A DNA stretch of 35,613 bases. Origin: Planctomycetota bacterium (lineage in GTDB: Bacteria > Planctomycetota > J058). Location of the stretch: assembly GCA_003695705.1 (NCBI GenBank), contig RFHU01000040.1:1-35613 (forward strand), given 5' to 3'. Shown piece by piece: positions 1 through 9,006 of the stretch (position 1 is its first letter; the number at the start of each line of letters is the position of its first letter). The translations under genes and the position numbers were made by a program. A model generated the notes under the pieces. The model saw only the letters and a list, made by a program, of their open reading frames with translations. It had not been told where the DNA came from and did not search any database.

Positions 1-270
1 CAGGCAGCCTCCTTCCAGCGTCCCCTCGGAGAGTTCGGCGTTGCGGTGGAGGCAGCGGTCGCGCAAGGCGTGCGGCGCGCCGTCGGGGCCGCGGAACAGG
101 GCGAGCGCCTCTTCGAGGACCACCCGGCCCAGGACCTGTCCGGGTTGGAGCTCCGCGGAGGTGCAGGCGACGTACCAATAGTCCCGCAAGAGGCCGCAGC
201 GGTCGCGGTAGAGCGGGGCGCGGGGAGTCGTCTCCGGAGCGGGCGCCGAGGGAGGGGCGAGGTCGGTCAT
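1..270 (-). CDS. Rieske [2Fe-2S] domain oxygenase-like protein, N-terminal part (cut by window edge)
   Basis: Only the first 90 codons are inside the window, read leftward from an ATG at 268-270. The segment after residue 31 (YWYVACTSAEL) is typical of the N-terminus of Rieske-type oxygenases of the aromatic-ring-hydroxylating/pheophorbide a oxygenase superfamily. DRCLHRNAELSEG at residues 71-83 supplies the first cluster ligand pair, Cys73-x-His75. The second pair (C-x-x-H) would be expected at about residue 92 and lies just outside the window, so cluster completeness cannot be judged. The substrate is unknown. The gene is head to head with the TPR/C39 gene, and its start codon overlaps an unused in-frame ATG of that gene. 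What is certain is the Rieske signature; the oxygenase assignment is family inference. Confidence 0.85.
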   Translation of the reverse strand, partial: MTDLAPPSAPAPETTPRAPLYRDRCGLLRDYWYVACTSAELQPGQVLGRVVLEEALALFRGPDGAPHALRDRCLHRNAELSEGTLEGGCL

Positions 271-427
271 GACCCCATTGGAGCCCTGGGTGCGGCCCTT
301 GGGAAGGCCGCGCCGGCGCGGAGGGCGACATGGCTCTCCTGCGCGCCGGAGGCCCTCGACGGGAGCCGCCCGGGGAGTCATGCTGCGGGAGCATTTGGAG
401 ACAGGGCGGCGCCTGGAGACCGTCGCA

Positions 428-3400
428 GTGAACAGGAACGCTCCCGCCGCCGCCACTCGATCGCGCGAGCGCGACGAAACCGTGTCCCTCGCCGAACGCG
501 AGGAGCTGCTCGAGCTCTACGGGCGCGGCCTCTACCTGCAGGCGTGGGAGGCGTCGAAGGCATACGGCCCGCTGGAGGAGTGGCGGGGCACCGAGTCCCG
601 CGTCCTCGCCGCTCGGCTCCTGCACAACCTGGGCGGGCCCCGCCGCTCCAACGCCTGGATCTTGCGCGCGTTCCGGGCCGACCCGCGCTCGCCCACCGCC
701 TGCTACTTCGGCCACCGCGCGCTCTTCTACTCGCGGGGGCCGCTGGAGGCGTGGCGGAGCATGCAGTGCGCCTCGTCGGTCGTCGAAGGGTTCGACGACG
801 ACCAGCGCGCGGACTGGTACGCCTTCGAGGCCACGGTCCTCTCCTGCCTGCGCGACTTCGAGCCGGCGGAGCAGAGCATGGCTCGGGCGTTGGAGGCCGC
901 TCCGGACCGCTCCTGGGTCCACGTGGAGCGCAGCGGGCTGCTTGCGCGCCAGGACCGGCATGGGGAGGCGTTGCAAGCCCTGCGACGGGCGCTCGAGCTC
1001 CGGCCTTGGTACCGGCCGGCCGTGCAGTCGCTGGCCCACGACCTCGTGCAGCAGAACCGGATCGACGAGGCCCTCGCCCTCCTCGCGGAGGCCTGCGAGC
1101 GCTTGGAATCCTGCCACGTCATCGCTCAGCGGGCCCAGCTGCTCGTCGAACTCGGACGCTACGAGGAGGCGCGGGAGGTCTGGGCTCGCTACGAGGGCCA
1201 CGCTCCCCTCCTGGAGGAGAAGGGCAAGCGGTGGCTTCGGGCCAACCTCGCCGACGTCCACTACCTGTGCGGGGACCTAGAGGCGGCCATCGAATGGAGC
1301 GAGGGAGCGGGGGGCTGGCACCAGCAGGTGGCGCGCAATACGGCGTACTGCCCCGACGGTCGGCGCACGCTGCTCGAGGTGGGCTTCGTGCTCCAGCACC
1401 ACCGCACCTGCGGTCCGGCCAGTCTGAGCATGCTCTGCGACTACTGGGACATGCCCGTCGATCAGCTCGAGCTGGCGGCCGAGATCTGTTACGACGGCAC
1501 GACCAACCTCAGCGAACGCCGCTGGGCGGAGGGCCACGGCTGGGTGGTTCGCGAGTTCACCCTCAACTGGCGCGACGCCGTGGCGCTCGTCGACCGTGGG
1601 GTGCCCTTTGCCCTCTGCACCACCGAACCCACCAGCGCGCACCTCCAGATCGTCATGGGCTACGACGAGCGGCGGGAGACCTTTCTCGTCCGTGATCCCG
1701 GGCAGCGCTTGCATCAGGAGTTCCTCGCCGATCGGACGCTGGCGCGTTACCGTTCGACCGGTCCGCGTTGCATGGTGCTGGTTCCCTCCGCCGAGGCCGA
1801 GCGGCTCTCGGGGCTGAAGCTCCTCGACGAAGAGCTCTACGACTTGGTCTACCGCCTCGAAGGCGCCCTGGCCGACCATCGCCGGGAGGAGGCCGAGGAG
1901 GCCTTCGCCGAGCTCGCCCGGGCCGCGCCCGGGCACCGGATCGTGTTGACGGCGGAGCGGAACTTGTCCCTCTACGACATGGACACCGCGCGGACGCTCG
2001 CCGCGACCGACGCCCTCTTGGAGCGCTACCCGGAGGACGGCATCTTCGAGCTGCGCAAGCTCGGGTTGCTCGAGCGCCTCGGGCGTCGCGAAGAGCTGCT
2101 TGCCCTTCTGCAGGATGCCGCTGCGCGGGAGGGGGCCGACCCTGCGTTTCGGGAGCGGCTCGCCTGCGAGCTGCTCGCCGACGCGCGCCGGCACGGAGAG
2201 GCGAGGACCCTCCTGCGCCGCGCCATGCACCGGCGACCCGTCGCCGCGGTGAACCTGCACACCCTCGCCGACCTCCTCGGCAGCCAGCGTCGTTTCGCCG
2301 AGGCCTTGCCGCTCTACCGCTTCGCGGCTTGCCTCGAGCACAAGCACGAGCGCTACTCGCGCAGCTACTTCTGCGCGGCCCGCTACGCGGGCCGGGTCGA
2401 GGAGGGGCTGGACTTCTTGCGCGACCGCGTGGAGCGCTACGGAGAGCAGTCGAGTCAGCCCCTCCAGACCTTGGTCTGGGCCTACGACGCCCTGGACCGC
2501 GCGGAGGACGCCCGGAAGGCCATCGAGCGTGGGCTCGAGTTGCGGCCCGACGACGGGGAGCTGTTGCTCTTCGTCGCGGAGGAGTTCGGACGGAGAGGGG
2601 AGCTGTCGCGTGCCCGGGAGCTGCTCGGGCGGGCCGAGGGACGCGTCGCCCGGATCGCCTGGCTGCGGACGGCCGCCCTGGTGGCGCGCCTCGAGGCGCA
2701 GCCGCGGGAGGCCATCGAGCGCTGGCGAGAAGTCGTCCACGCCGACCCCCTGAGCGTGGAGGCGCACGCAGAGCTCGCCGGACTGCTGGCCGAGACGGAG
2801 GGGCGCGCCGCGGCCGTCGAGCACCTACTCGAGGTGCAGCGGCAGCAACCCCACAACCAGGTCCTGCTCAAGCAGCTCCTCGGCTGGTTCCGCGAAGGCG
2901 ACGAGGAGCGGCGCGAGGCGGTGGTGCGGCAAATGATCGCCAACAACCCTCGCGACCCCTGGGCCTGGCGCGAGCTGGCCGTGGTGCTCGGGGACCGCCG
3001 CCGCTTCGCCGAGGCGCACGAGGCCCTCGACGAGGCCCTGCGGCTCGACCCGCACTCCTGCGCCGCCTACGGGATCCTGGGCGACCTCCATCGCAAGGCG
3101 GGGGAACTCGAGGAAGCCCGCGCGGCGTTCCAGCAGGCGTTGCTCCTCGACATCGACTACCCCTTCGCCATCGAGCGCCTGGTGCGTTGTTGCGAGCGCC
3201 CCGAGCATCGGCAGGAGGCCCTCGCCTTCCTCGGCGAAGAGCTGGGTCGGCAGCGCGTCTACGGCGCGGCCCTGTTGGCGATCTACGAGGAGTTTCGTGG
3301 CGCGGGCGACCCCGAGGAGGTCCTCGTCTTGCTGCGCGCGGGTCGCGAGGCCTTCCCGGAGCTCTGGCAGTCGTGGTCGGCGCTCGTCGGCCAGCTCGGC

Positions 3401-5437
3401 GACATGGGGCGCCTCGACGATGCTCTGGAGGTCGCCGAAGAGTCTCTGCGCCGTTTTCCCTTCAAGAGCCAGGTGCGCCGCGACCTCGCCTGGGTGCACC
3501 GGTTGCGCGGTGACGACGAGGCCGAGGTGGCGACCCTCGAGCGCTTGCTCGTGGTCGATCCCGCCGAGCGCAGCACGGTGCGCGTTCTCGCGGGCGCCCA
3601 CCTGCGTCGCGGCCGCTTCGCCGAGGCGCGCGCGCTTCTCGAGCCCGAGGTGGCGCGCGCGCCCTTCGACGCAAACCTGCGCAACCTGCTGGCGCAGGTG
3701 CGCTGGGAGGTCGGCGATCGGGAGGCCGCCCTCGAGGAGCAAGAGCAGGCCCTGCGCATCGATCCCCACGGGCCCGGCGGAGGGTGGGCCCGCCTCGAGG
3801 GCTGGGCGACGGCGCTCGGGGTGCCCGAGCGCCCCCTGGCCCTGGCGCGCGAGCTGTGCGCAGCGAGGCCGCGCGACGCGCAGGCGTGGCTGCGCGTCGC
3901 GCGCATGACGCCGCGCGGGCGAGAGGACGATTGCCTGGCGGCCCTGGACCGTGCCCTGGAGATCGACCCGCACCTCGCCGAGGCCTACGACGAGCGCGCC
4001 GAGCGACTCGCCAGCGCCGGCGATCACGAGGAAGCCCTCGCGGCCTGCGAGCCGCCGGCCTTCTCCGAAGGACCGCCGCTGATCCTGCGCGGCCGTCGGG
4101 CCTGGGTGTTGGCCCAGAGGGGAGATCGCCGGGAGGCGATCGCGGCCATGCGCAGCGTCCTGGAGGGGACTCCGACCTACTACTGGGGCTGGCTGCGGCT
4201 CTCCGACTGGTGCCGCGCGGAAGGCGACGACGAGGGGCACCTGGAGGCGGCCCGAGGGCTCGTGCGTTTGGCGCCGCACGACGACCTGGCGCTGTCGCAC
4301 CTGGGCTCGGCGCTCCTGCGCACGGGCGACGAGCGGGGCGCCCGACAGGCCTTCGCGCGCGCTCTGGAGCACGCCCCGACGGCGTTCTTCGCGGGGACGC
4401 GCCTGGCCGACATGCTCTGCGCGGAGGGCGACTTCGACGAGTCCGAGCGAATCCTCGTCCGCCTGGCGGAGGCCTACCCGCGCGACGAGGACGTGTGGGA
4501 GCGGGTAGTTTCCCTGGAGGCAGCGCGGGGGCGAAGGAAGGAGGCGCTGTCCGCTCTGGCCCGCCTGGCGCGTGCCCTGAGCGAGGACGGGCGCCCTTTG
4601 GAGCGCGCCGCGGAGAGGCTGTGCAAGCGGGGCTGGAGTCGCGGCGTGGCGCGCGTTCTCAACGAGGCGCTCGGCGACCCCGAGGCTTGCCCCAGGGTGG
4701 GACGCGTGTGGATTGGCGTCGAGGACCGGCTGGGGAGGCTCCTTGGCTGCGGGGAGGTCGTGGGATCCCTCCACGGTTCGCTCGGGCGGCAGGCGGAGGT
4801 CGCCTACCTCGAGCGGCTCGCGGAGTCCGATCGCGCAGACCGCGCCGACCGCGTGGAGGCCCTGGAACGCCACGTGCGCGAGCGCGCTGCGGAGCTGCGC
4901 TCCGTCCCCGAGCTCTGGGGGACCGTCGGTTACGCCTACAACTTCCTCGGCCTCTCGGCGCGCACGCGGGAGTGGCTGGCCGACTGGAGGGAGCGCGAGG
5001 ACGCGCGGCCCTGGATGCTCACCAACCTGGCGCTGGCGTACCTCGAGCACGGCGACGTCCACGGCGCGCGGGAGGTCCTCGAGGGAGCGCTGGCGCTCCC
5101 GCCCGACCACACCACGCACCTGCACTCCGTCCTGCTCGGTTTCGAGCGCGCCCTGGACGGCGAGGTCGACGCGGCGGCGGAGCTCCTCCGCGCAGGCGAC
5201 GGCCAGGAGCTGGGGCGCTTCTACGGCTTCGTGCACCTGCTGGGCAAGTCGCTCCTCGCCGGCGATCCCGCCGCCGCGCGGCAGGGCTTCGCTCCCGCCC
5301 GCGAGCTCTACCCGGGCTTCGCCGGCGACCGCTCCGCGGCCTTCGCGCACCGCCGTGCGGCCTGGCGCTGCGCGGCGGGGCCGCTCGGCGTGCTGTGGTT
5401 CCTGTGGGAGTGGCTGGCGGCCAAGTGGCAGCGTTGA
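428..5437 (+). CDS. Giant TPR-repeat protein with an internal C39-like cysteine peptidase domain
   Basis: The protein has 1669 residues from a GTG at 428, which has a GGAG nine bases upstream. The frame is open back to ATGs at 269 and 380, but that stretch is Arg/Gly/Pro-rich and lacks a well-placed ribosome site. Residues about 10-310 are TPR-like helix pairs with A-x8-P spacing. Residues about 320-450 resemble a papain-like peptidase of family C39: Cys328 in HHRTCGPASLSML, His405 in AHLQIVMGYDE and Asp423 in VRDPG form a plausible triad. The rest, to residue 1650, is an almost continuous TPR solenoid. The last 20 residues are Trp-rich and hydrophobic. There is no clear signal peptide. C39 peptidases often cleave after double-Gly in leader peptides, but no transporter or leader-peptide gene is visible, so the substrate is unknown. 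It converges with the GH3 gene, nine bases apart. Confidence 0.85.
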   Translation: MNRNAPAAATRSRERDETVSLAEREELLELYGRGLYLQAWEASKAYGPLEEWRGTESRVLAARLLHNLGGPRRSNAWILRAFRADPRSPTACYFGHRALFYSRGPLEAWRSMQCASSVVEGFDDDQRADWYAFEATVLSCLRDFEPAEQSMARALEAAPDRSWVHVERSGLLARQDRHGEALQALRRALELRPWYRPAVQSLAHDLVQQNRIDEALALLAEACERLESCHVIAQRAQLLVELGRYEEAREVWARYEGHAPLLEEKGKRWLRANLADVHYLCGDLEAAIEWSEGAGGWHQQVARNTAYCPDGRRTLLEVGFVLQHHRTCGPASLSMLCDYWDMPVDQLELAAEICYDGTTNLSERRWAEGHGWVVREFTLNWRDAVALVDRGVPFALCTTEPTSAHLQIVMGYDERRETFLVRDPGQRLHQEFLADRTLARYRSTGPRCMVLVPSAEAERLSGLKLLDEELYDLVYRLEGALADHRREEAEEAFAELARAAPGHRIVLTAERNLSLYDMDTARTLAATDALLERYPEDGIFELRKLGLLERLGRREELLALLQDAAAREGADPAFRERLACELLADARRHGEARTLLRRAMHRRPVAAVNLHTLADLLGSQRRFAEALPLYRFAACLEHKHERYSRSYFCAARYAGRVEEGLDFLRDRVERYGEQSSQPLQTLVWAYDALDRAEDARKAIERGLELRPDDGELLLFVAEEFGRRGELSRARELLGRAEGRVARIAWLRTAALVARLEAQPREAIERWREVVHADPLSVEAHAELAGLLAETEGRAAAVEHLLEVQRQQPHNQVLLKQLLGWFREGDEERREAVVRQMIANNPRDPWAWRELAVVLGDRRRFAEAHEALDEALRLDPHSCAAYGILGDLHRKAGELEEARAAFQQALLLDIDYPFAIERLVRCCERPEHRQEALAFLGEELGRQRVYGAALLAIYEEFRGAGDPEEVLVLLRAGREAFPELWQSWSALVGQLGDMGRLDDALEVAEESLRRFPFKSQVRRDLAWVHRLRGDDEAEVATLERLLVVDPAERSTVRVLAGAHLRRGRFAEARALLEPEVARAPFDANLRNLLAQVRWEVGDREAALEEQEQALRIDPHGPGGGWARLEGWATALGVPERPLALARELCAARPRDAQAWLRVARMTPRGREDDCLAALDRALEIDPHLAEAYDERAERLASAGDHEEALAACEPPAFSEGPPLILRGRRAWVLAQRGDRREAIAAMRSVLEGTPTYYWGWLRLSDWCRAEGDDEGHLEAARGLVRLAPHDDLALSHLGSALLRTGDERGARQAFARALEHAPTAFFAGTRLADMLCAEGDFDESERILVRLAEAYPRDEDVWERVVSLEAARGRRKEALSALARLARALSEDGRPLERAAERLCKRGWSRGVARVLNEALGDPEACPRVGRVWIGVEDRLGRLLGCGEVVGSLHGSLGRQAEVAYLERLAESDRADRADRVEALERHVRERAAELRSVPELWGTVGYAYNFLGLSARTREWLADWREREDARPWMLTNLALAYLEHGDVHGAREVLEGALALPPDHTTHLHSVLLGFERALDGEVDAAAELLRAGDGQELGRFYGFVHLLGKSLLAGDPAAARQGFAPARELYPGFAGDRSAAFAHRRAAWRCAAGPLGVLWFLWEWLAAKWQR

Positions 5438-5446
5438 GCTCTTTGC

Positions 5447-7105
5447 TCAGGCGCGCGCGGCGTCGGGGCGGTCCTGCGCGAGTACCTCGTGCCAGAAAGG
5501 TTCGCGGCGCAGCCCGGGGGGTTTGAGGTCGCCTGCGCGTTGGCCGCGCTGGGTCAGCGCGGCCTCGTAGCGCGCGAGGCCGTCCGACACCGCCACCGCG
5601 GCGACGGGGTCGAGCTGCCCGAGCCGCCGGCAGTAGTCGTAGTGGGGGTTGGACCGCAGGCCGCGTTCCACCGCCGCTGCCACCTCGTCGCAGGAGAGTC
5701 CGGGCGGGACCTCGAGGTAGAGGGTGTAGTTCGGAGGGTCGCCGGGGGTGGGGGCCAGGAGGCGGAACCGGACGCCGGGCACCTCGGCCAGGGCCTCGTC
5801 GAGCACTGCGTCGACGAAGGCGGGAGCGAGCTTCTCGCCGCGCAGGTCGCTGACGCCGTCGATGCGCCCCAGGAAGCGGACCCGAGGAGTCCGCCGGTAG
5901 CGACCGATCACTTCGAGGGCGTCGCCGAGCGGGTAGCGGTAGAGTCCCCCGGCCGTGCTGAGGATCGGCTGGTAGCGTTCGCCCACGTCGACCTGATGAG
6001 GCAGGAGCGGGCGCCCTGCGGGGTCGTCGAGGGGGCGCAGTTCGAGCAGGTGGCCGGCGACCGCGAGCACGGAGCCCTCGTGCCCGAGGAGGGGAAAGGA
6101 AACCACCCCTTCGGTGGCGAGGAGGCCCTTCCCCTGAACCTCGACGTCGGGGGGGAGGAGGGCGCGCAGGGCGGGGAGCTGGGCGGCGGCGGCGCCTTCG
6201 GTCCAGCAACTGACCAGGCGGAGGTGCGGCCAAACGCGCCGCAGGTCTGGTGTCGGCTCGGCGAAGGCCGCGCGGACCGCCTCGGCCTGCGCGGGGTCGG
6301 CTTCCGGCGGGCGGAGGCGGAGCTCCGGCGGGGAAGGACCGCCCGGCGGGGAGAGCGTGCCGTGCGCGATGTCTTCTACGAGCCGGTCGGCGTGCGCGCG
6401 GGCACGGTCGATCAGGAGCGTGAAGAAGCTGGGACTCCACACGGAGACGAGGCCCAGGCGGCGGTCCGCGAGCAGGTAGCGGAGGGTGACGTAGCGGCAG
6501 CGGTCGACGTCCTCCAGGCGGGCCACCTGCGGCGGGACGGGGAGGACCTGCCGCAGCAGAGCGCGCACGGCCGGGGGGAAATACTCCGTGTCGTCTACGA
6601 GGCCGATGGGGTCGCCGCCCGGCGTGCGCGCCTCGCGCCGGCCGAGGGGCGAGATGGACCAGTAGGCGCTCGTCTCGCGCAGGGCCGGGCGGTGGGTGTA
6701 GAGGTCGAACAGCCAGGGACCGGTGGCGGCCGAGAACTCGGCGAACAGCGCCGGTGGGTAGGGGATCAGCTTGCTCGCCTGCGTGGAGCCCGAGGTCCGC
6801 TCGAAGAGGCGCGGGTGCTCTCGGGTGAGGACCCGTCGCTCTCCGCGCAGCATACGCTCGAGGTAGGGCAGGTGCCCGGCGTAATCCCGCACGGGGACGG
6901 CGTCCTGGTAGTCCTCCACCGTGCGGATGCGTTCGAGCCCGTGGTCGCGAGCGAAGGCCGTCCCGCGGGCCCGCTCGCGCAGGGCGACGAAGCGCGCTCG
7001 CTGCGCTACGCGGGGGAGGCGGGCGGCGAGCTCGAAGCGCGCGGCCGCCGGGGCCAGCGCCGCCCGGTAGGCCTCCAGCAGGGAACGCAGCAAGAGAGAG
7101 CTCAC
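5447..7105 (-). CDS. GH3 auxin-responsive promoter family protein (acyl-adenylating enzyme)
   Basis: The product has 552 residues, the usual size for prokaryotic GH3 proteins. This ANL-superfamily group activates carboxylic acids with ATP and, in plants, conjugates them to amino acids. The nucleotide-binding signature TSGSTQASKLIPY starts at residue 104. The C-terminal hinge signature (YRYPLGD, then VRFLGRIDGVSDLRGEKL) lies around residues 388-430. I chose the GTG at 7105 because coding character stops there: upstream codons read as Arg/Pro-rich noise and run into the gltX start. No clear Shine-Dalgarno precedes this GTG. The acid and the acceptor are unknown, and no biosynthetic cluster surrounds the gene. 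It is divergent from gltX across a 184-base gap. The family call is strong; the precise reaction is not known. Confidence 0.85.
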   Translation of the reverse strand: MSSLLLRSLLEAYRAALAPAAARFELAARLPRVAQRARFVALRERARGTAFARDHGLERIRTVEDYQDAVPVRDYAGHLPYLERMLRGERRVLTREHPRLFERTSGSTQASKLIPYPPALFAEFSAATGPWLFDLYTHRPALRETSAYWSISPLGRREARTPGGDPIGLVDDTEYFPPAVRALLRQVLPVPPQVARLEDVDRCRYVTLRYLLADRRLGLVSVWSPSFFTLLIDRARAHADRLVEDIAHGTLSPPGGPSPPELRLRPPEADPAQAEAVRAAFAEPTPDLRRVWPHLRLVSCWTEGAAAAQLPALRALLPPDVEVQGKGLLATEGVVSFPLLGHEGSVLAVAGHLLELRPLDDPAGRPLLPHQVDVGERYQPILSTAGGLYRYPLGDALEVIGRYRRTPRVRFLGRIDGVSDLRGEKLAPAFVDAVLDEALAEVPGVRFRLLAPTPGDPPNYTLYLEVPPGLSCDEVAAAVERGLRSNPHYDYCRRLGQLDPVAAVAVSDGLARYEAALTQRGQRAGDLKPPGLRREPFWHEVLAQDRPDAARA

Positions 7106-7260
7106 CGCGTGGGAGCTTAGCAGCCTGGGGGGCGCCGTTCTGCGAGGTCTCGGCGAGCGGGGAGGGGGCTCGGTCCGCGCGCGCGGAGGGCCTTCGATCC
7201 CCTCCGCGCCGAGGGGGCCGAGCTCGCCTCGCCCGCGCGTGCGCAGAGGCCTCCATGGGG

Positions 7261-7266
7261 TAGAGT
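7261..7266 (+). promoter_or_regulatory. Possible -10 element of gltX
   Basis: TAGAGT matches the sigma70 -10 consensus at 4 of 6 bases and lies 24 bases before the gltX ATG. That would give a leader of about 17 bases containing the GGAGG at 7279-7283. No good -35 is visible 16-18 bases upstream. The similar hexamer TAGAAT recurs upstream of three other genes in this window, which raises its credibility. Confidence 0.35.
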
Positions 7267-7289
7267 CTTCGCGCCCGCGGAGGCAGTCC

Positions 7290-8870
7290 ATGAGCGAGAG
7301 GCCCGTTCGTACCCGCATTGCGCCCAGCCCCACCGGAGACCCCCACGTGGGGACCGCCTACATGGGCCTGGTCAACATGGTCCACGCTCGGCAGCACGGG
7401 GGCAGCTTCGTGCTTCGCATCGACGACACGGACCGGACCCGTTACCGCCACGGCTCGGAGGAGCAGATCTTCGAGGCCCTGCGCTGGCTGGGCCTGGAGT
7501 GGGACGAGGGACCCGACAAAGGGGGGGCCAAGGGGCCCTACCGGCAGAGCGAGCGGACTGCGATCTACCGCGAGCACACCGAACTCCTCTTGGAGCGCGG
7601 CGGAGCCTACCGCTGCTTCTGCACGCCCGAGCGACTGGCGAAGCTGCGCGCCGAGCAGCAAGCGCGCAAGGAGCGGACGCGCTACGACAACCACTGCCGC
7701 GAACTCGACCCCGAGGAGTCGGCGCGGCGGGCCGCAGCAGGAGAGCCGCACGTGGTGCGCTTGAAGATGCCGCTGGAGGGCTCGGTCGTGGTGGAGGACC
7801 TCCTGCGCGGTCCCATCGAACTCAAGCAGGACAACTTCCAGGACCAGGTCCTGGTCAAGCAGGACGGTTTCCCCACCTACCACATGGCCTCCGTGATCGA
7901 CGATCACCTGTTCGAGATCAGCCACATCATTCGCGCCGAGGAGTGGATCTCCTCTGCGGCGACGCACAAGGTCCTCTTCGAAGCCTTCGGCTGGGAAATG
8001 CCGGTGCTCTGCCACATGCCGCTCCTGCGCAACCACGACAAGAGCAAGATCTCCAAGCGGAAGAACCCTACGTCGATCCTCTACTACCGAGAGGCCGGCT
8101 TCCTGCCCGCGGGCCTGCTGAACTTCCTGGCCCTCATGGGCTGGGGCGGCCCCAAGAACCCGGACGGGAGCTGCGAGGAGATCTTCGGGCTCGACGCCAT
8201 GCTCGAGCACTTTCGCCTCGAAGAAGTCTCCCTGGGCGGGCCAGTGTTCGACCTCGAGAAGCTCCGCTACGTGAACGGACGGCACCTGCGGGCCCTTCCC
8301 TCCGACGCCTACGTCGAGGCCGTGCGCGGCTACCTGTTCGCCGAGGACAAACTGCGTCGGGTGTGCGCGCTGGCGCAGCCGCGCACGGAGACGCTGGGCG
8401 AGTTCCTCGACGTCACGAGCTTCTTCTTCGGGCGGGTGGAGCACGCCACCCCGGAGACCCGCAAGCGGCCTCTGCCGGAGCGGGAGCCGGTCGCTGGGCT
8501 CGTTCCCAAGGGGAGAAGCAAGGAAGAGACATGGTTCGCGTTGCGCATCGTGCAGGAGGCCCTCGATCGCCTCGATCCCTGGCACCACGAGGCCCTCGAG
8601 GAGACCTGCCGGGCGCTTGCGAGCGAGGAGGAGACGGGGTGGAAAGCGCGCGAGTTGTTCATGACCTTGCGTGTGGTCATGACGGGCCGCACCGAGTCGC
8701 CGGGGCTCTTCGAGACCATGGAGTTGATTGGCAAGCCGCGGGGCATGGGGCGCCTCGGGGACGCCATGCGCCTCCTCGGCGAGCCCGGCAAGAAGAAGCT
8801 CAAGAAGTGGGAGAAGGCGCGCGAGGCGCGTCGACGCTCGGCCGCGGGTGGGGGAGCGGTCCGCGCCTGA
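7290..8870 (+). CDS. gltX: Glutamyl-tRNA synthetase
   Basis: This class I aminoacyl-tRNA synthetase attaches glutamate to tRNA-Glu in the cytoplasm. It has 526 residues, slightly longer than the usual 460-500. The HIGH-type motif is at residues 11-22 (APSPTGDPHVGT) and the KMSKS-type loop is K253-I-S-K-R257. The CFC motif near residue 110, followed by NHC about 30 residues on, fits the zinc site of many bacterial GluRS. The ATG at 7290 has GGAGG six bases upstream, and the protein starts just before the first catalytic strand, as expected. A separate glutaminyl-tRNA synthetase is encoded at 11819-14158, so this enzyme need not misacylate tRNA-Gln. Whether it is discriminating cannot be read by eye. 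Confidence 0.97.
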   Translation: MSERPVRTRIAPSPTGDPHVGTAYMGLVNMVHARQHGGSFVLRIDDTDRTRYRHGSEEQIFEALRWLGLEWDEGPDKGGAKGPYRQSERTAIYREHTELLLERGGAYRCFCTPERLAKLRAEQQARKERTRYDNHCRELDPEESARRAAAGEPHVVRLKMPLEGSVVVEDLLRGPIELKQDNFQDQVLVKQDGFPTYHMASVIDDHLFEISHIIRAEEWISSAATHKVLFEAFGWEMPVLCHMPLLRNHDKSKISKRKNPTSILYYREAGFLPAGLLNFLALMGWGGPKNPDGSCEEIFGLDAMLEHFRLEEVSLGGPVFDLEKLRYVNGRHLRALPSDAYVEAVRGYLFAEDKLRRVCALAQPRTETLGEFLDVTSFFFGRVEHATPETRKRPLPEREPVAGLVPKGRSKEETWFALRIVQEALDRLDPWHHEALEETCRALASEEETGWKARELFMTLRVVMTGRTESPGLFETMELIGKPRGMGRLGDAMRLLGEPGKKKLKKWEKAREARRRSAAGGGAVRA

Positions 8871-8910
8871 GCGCGTTGGCTCCTCGTCGGGAAGGGTTCG
8901 CGGACGCCCG

Positions 8911-8925
8911 CGCGGCTTCGCCGCG
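8911..8925 (+). terminator. GC hairpin downstream of gltX (possible terminator)
   Basis: CGCGGC-TTC-GCCGCG is a perfect 6-bp inverted repeat with a 3-base loop, 40 bases after the gltX stop. No T-run follows, so it is not a canonical intrinsic terminator. It could act as a pause or processing site, or be a chance feature of GC-rich DNA. Confidence 0.3.
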
Positions 8926-9006
8926 AGGCCGCCCGCAGGCGTGTCCAAGGCGAAGAGGCGGCGACCGGGTGGCGCGGGCTCTCCGCTCCGTTTAGGCTCC
9001 ACCACC

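Noticed and set aside
269-427. Use of the ATG at 269 or 380 as the start of the TPR/C39 protein
   Set aside because: The stretch is Arg/Pro-rich and overlaps the start of the Rieske gene. The GTG at 428 has a better-placed ribosome site.
7106-7289. T-box leader for gltX
   Set aside because: No specifier loop or T-box sequence is visible, and the leader appears very short.
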